Shown piece after piece: positions 13,993 to 14,286 of a DNA stretch of 14,286 nucleotides (positions are counted from its first letter, which is position 1; the number at the start of each line of letters is the position of its first letter). The stretch spans positions 1-14,286 of the forward strand of contig JASHSW010000035.1 in the NCBI GenBank assembly GCA_030038595.1. Direction: 5' to 3'. The stretch is from Methylovirgula sp. Its GTDB lineage: Bacteria > Pseudomonadota > Alphaproteobacteria > Rhizobiales > Beijerinckiaceae. The translations under genes and the position numbers were made by a program. The notes beneath the pieces are model-generated. The model did no database searches, was not told where the DNA came from, and saw only the letters and a program-made list of their open reading frames with translations.

Positions 13993-14008
13993 ACGGGTAA
14001 TTCCGTCT
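13993..14008. repeat. Short inverted repeat upstream of fae
   Basis: GACGG (13993-13997) and CCGTC (14004-14008) are separated by six A/T-rich bases and flanked by TT on the left and AA a little further out on the right. The site lies 100 bp before the fae ATG in the 179-bp gap after the COG4705 gene. It could be an operator, but the arms are only 5 bp. I see no convincing -35/-10 pair for fae. Confidence 0.3.
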
Positions 14009-14107
14009 GAAGGCGGCAGCGAGCCTTCGAACATCTTCCTATGCGTCAGCAATCCGGAACGCTTGTCGATACCGCGGCGTTTTGGTTGGGGGCATAGGAG
14101 GAACGGC

Positions 14108-14286
14108 ATGGCAAAGATCAATCGCGTTCTCATCGGCGAAGCGCTTGTCGGCGAGGGCAACGAAGTGGCGCATATCGACCTTGTCATCGGGCCGCGGGGA
14201 AGCCCCGCCGAAACCGCCTTCTGCACGACGCTGACCAATCAAAAACGCGGCGATAACGGGCTGCTTGCGCTTGTCGCGCCCAACTT
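14108..14286 (+). CDS. fae: Formaldehyde-activating enzyme Fae, N-terminal part, cut by window end
   Basis: Fae condenses formaldehyde with tetrahydromethanopterin to methylene-H4MPT, the entry of the H4MPT-linked formaldehyde oxidation pathway in methylotrophs. The first 59 complete codons begin [20 protein letters not shown] and continue through [19 protein letters not shown] to LLALVAPN. This matches Methylorubrum extorquens Fae nearly residue for residue in the first 40 positions, including the conserved His at residue 22. The length of the family is about 170 aa, so about two thirds is missing. A strong AGGAGGA (14096-14102) lies 5 nt before the ATG, consistent with the high abundance of Fae in methylotrophs. 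The visible divergence from the canonical sequence after residue 39 ([12 protein letters not shown]) is moderate. A Fae paralogue cannot be excluded. Confidence 0.95.
   Translation, partial: MAKINRVLIGEALVGEGNEVAHIDLVIGPRGSPAETAFCTTLTNQKRGDNGLLALVAPN

Noticed and set aside
1..14286. CRISPR arrays, insertion sequences, rRNA, phage or toxin-antitoxin genes
   Set aside because: No regularly spaced repeats, transposase or integrase motifs, or rRNA-like sequence were seen on either strand.

Overview
The window (14,286 bp, GC-rich) reads as chromosomal DNA of a methylotrophic alphaproteobacterium of the Rhizobiales, most likely near Methylocystaceae, Beijerinckiaceae or Hyphomicrobiaceae. The reasons are a MipZ division ATPase, a zf-CHCC protein, a PAS_5-type protein, a cysE/DUF3126 pair, and the start of a formaldehyde-activating enzyme gene (fae) at the right edge. 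These assignments come from recognising protein families by eye; no database search was run.

Left part (1-4516) is a respiration and membrane-energetics block. It holds the C-terminal part of a P3A-like proton-pumping P-type ATPase on the + strand, closed by a T-rich terminator, then a convergent chaB-like gene. After these comes a compact + strand cytochrome bd operon: a 57-aa CydP-like small membrane protein, cydA, cydB and a 43-aa cydX. An FNR/FixK-type half-site pair lies 33 bp before the first small gene. Its spacing predicts a transcript that starts at or next to that gene's ATG.

Middle part (4517-8286) starts with a long perfect hairpin followed by a T-arm-like motif. Next come an 80-aa unknown acidic protein (+), a secreted PCu(A)C copper chaperone (-), mipZ (-), and a two-gene - strand unit made of a zf-CHCC protein and an FAD-dependent aromatic-hydroxylase-like monooxygenase.

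Right part (8415-14286) holds an alpha/beta hydrolase, cysE and a double-length DUF3126 protein on the + strand. These are followed by two - strand genes: a protein with two complete PilZ motifs and a PAS_5-type protein. Then come dusA and a COG4705-like membrane protein with four clear internal repeats (+), and finally fae (+, cut by the window end). No rRNA, complete tRNA, IS element, integrase or CRISPR array was seen.

Nothing here is an obvious new multi-gene defence or mobile system. The points most worth a second look are the small genes flanking cydAB with their probable oxygen-responsive control, the fourfold-repeat membrane protein, the duplicated DUF3126 protein and the double-PilZ protein.
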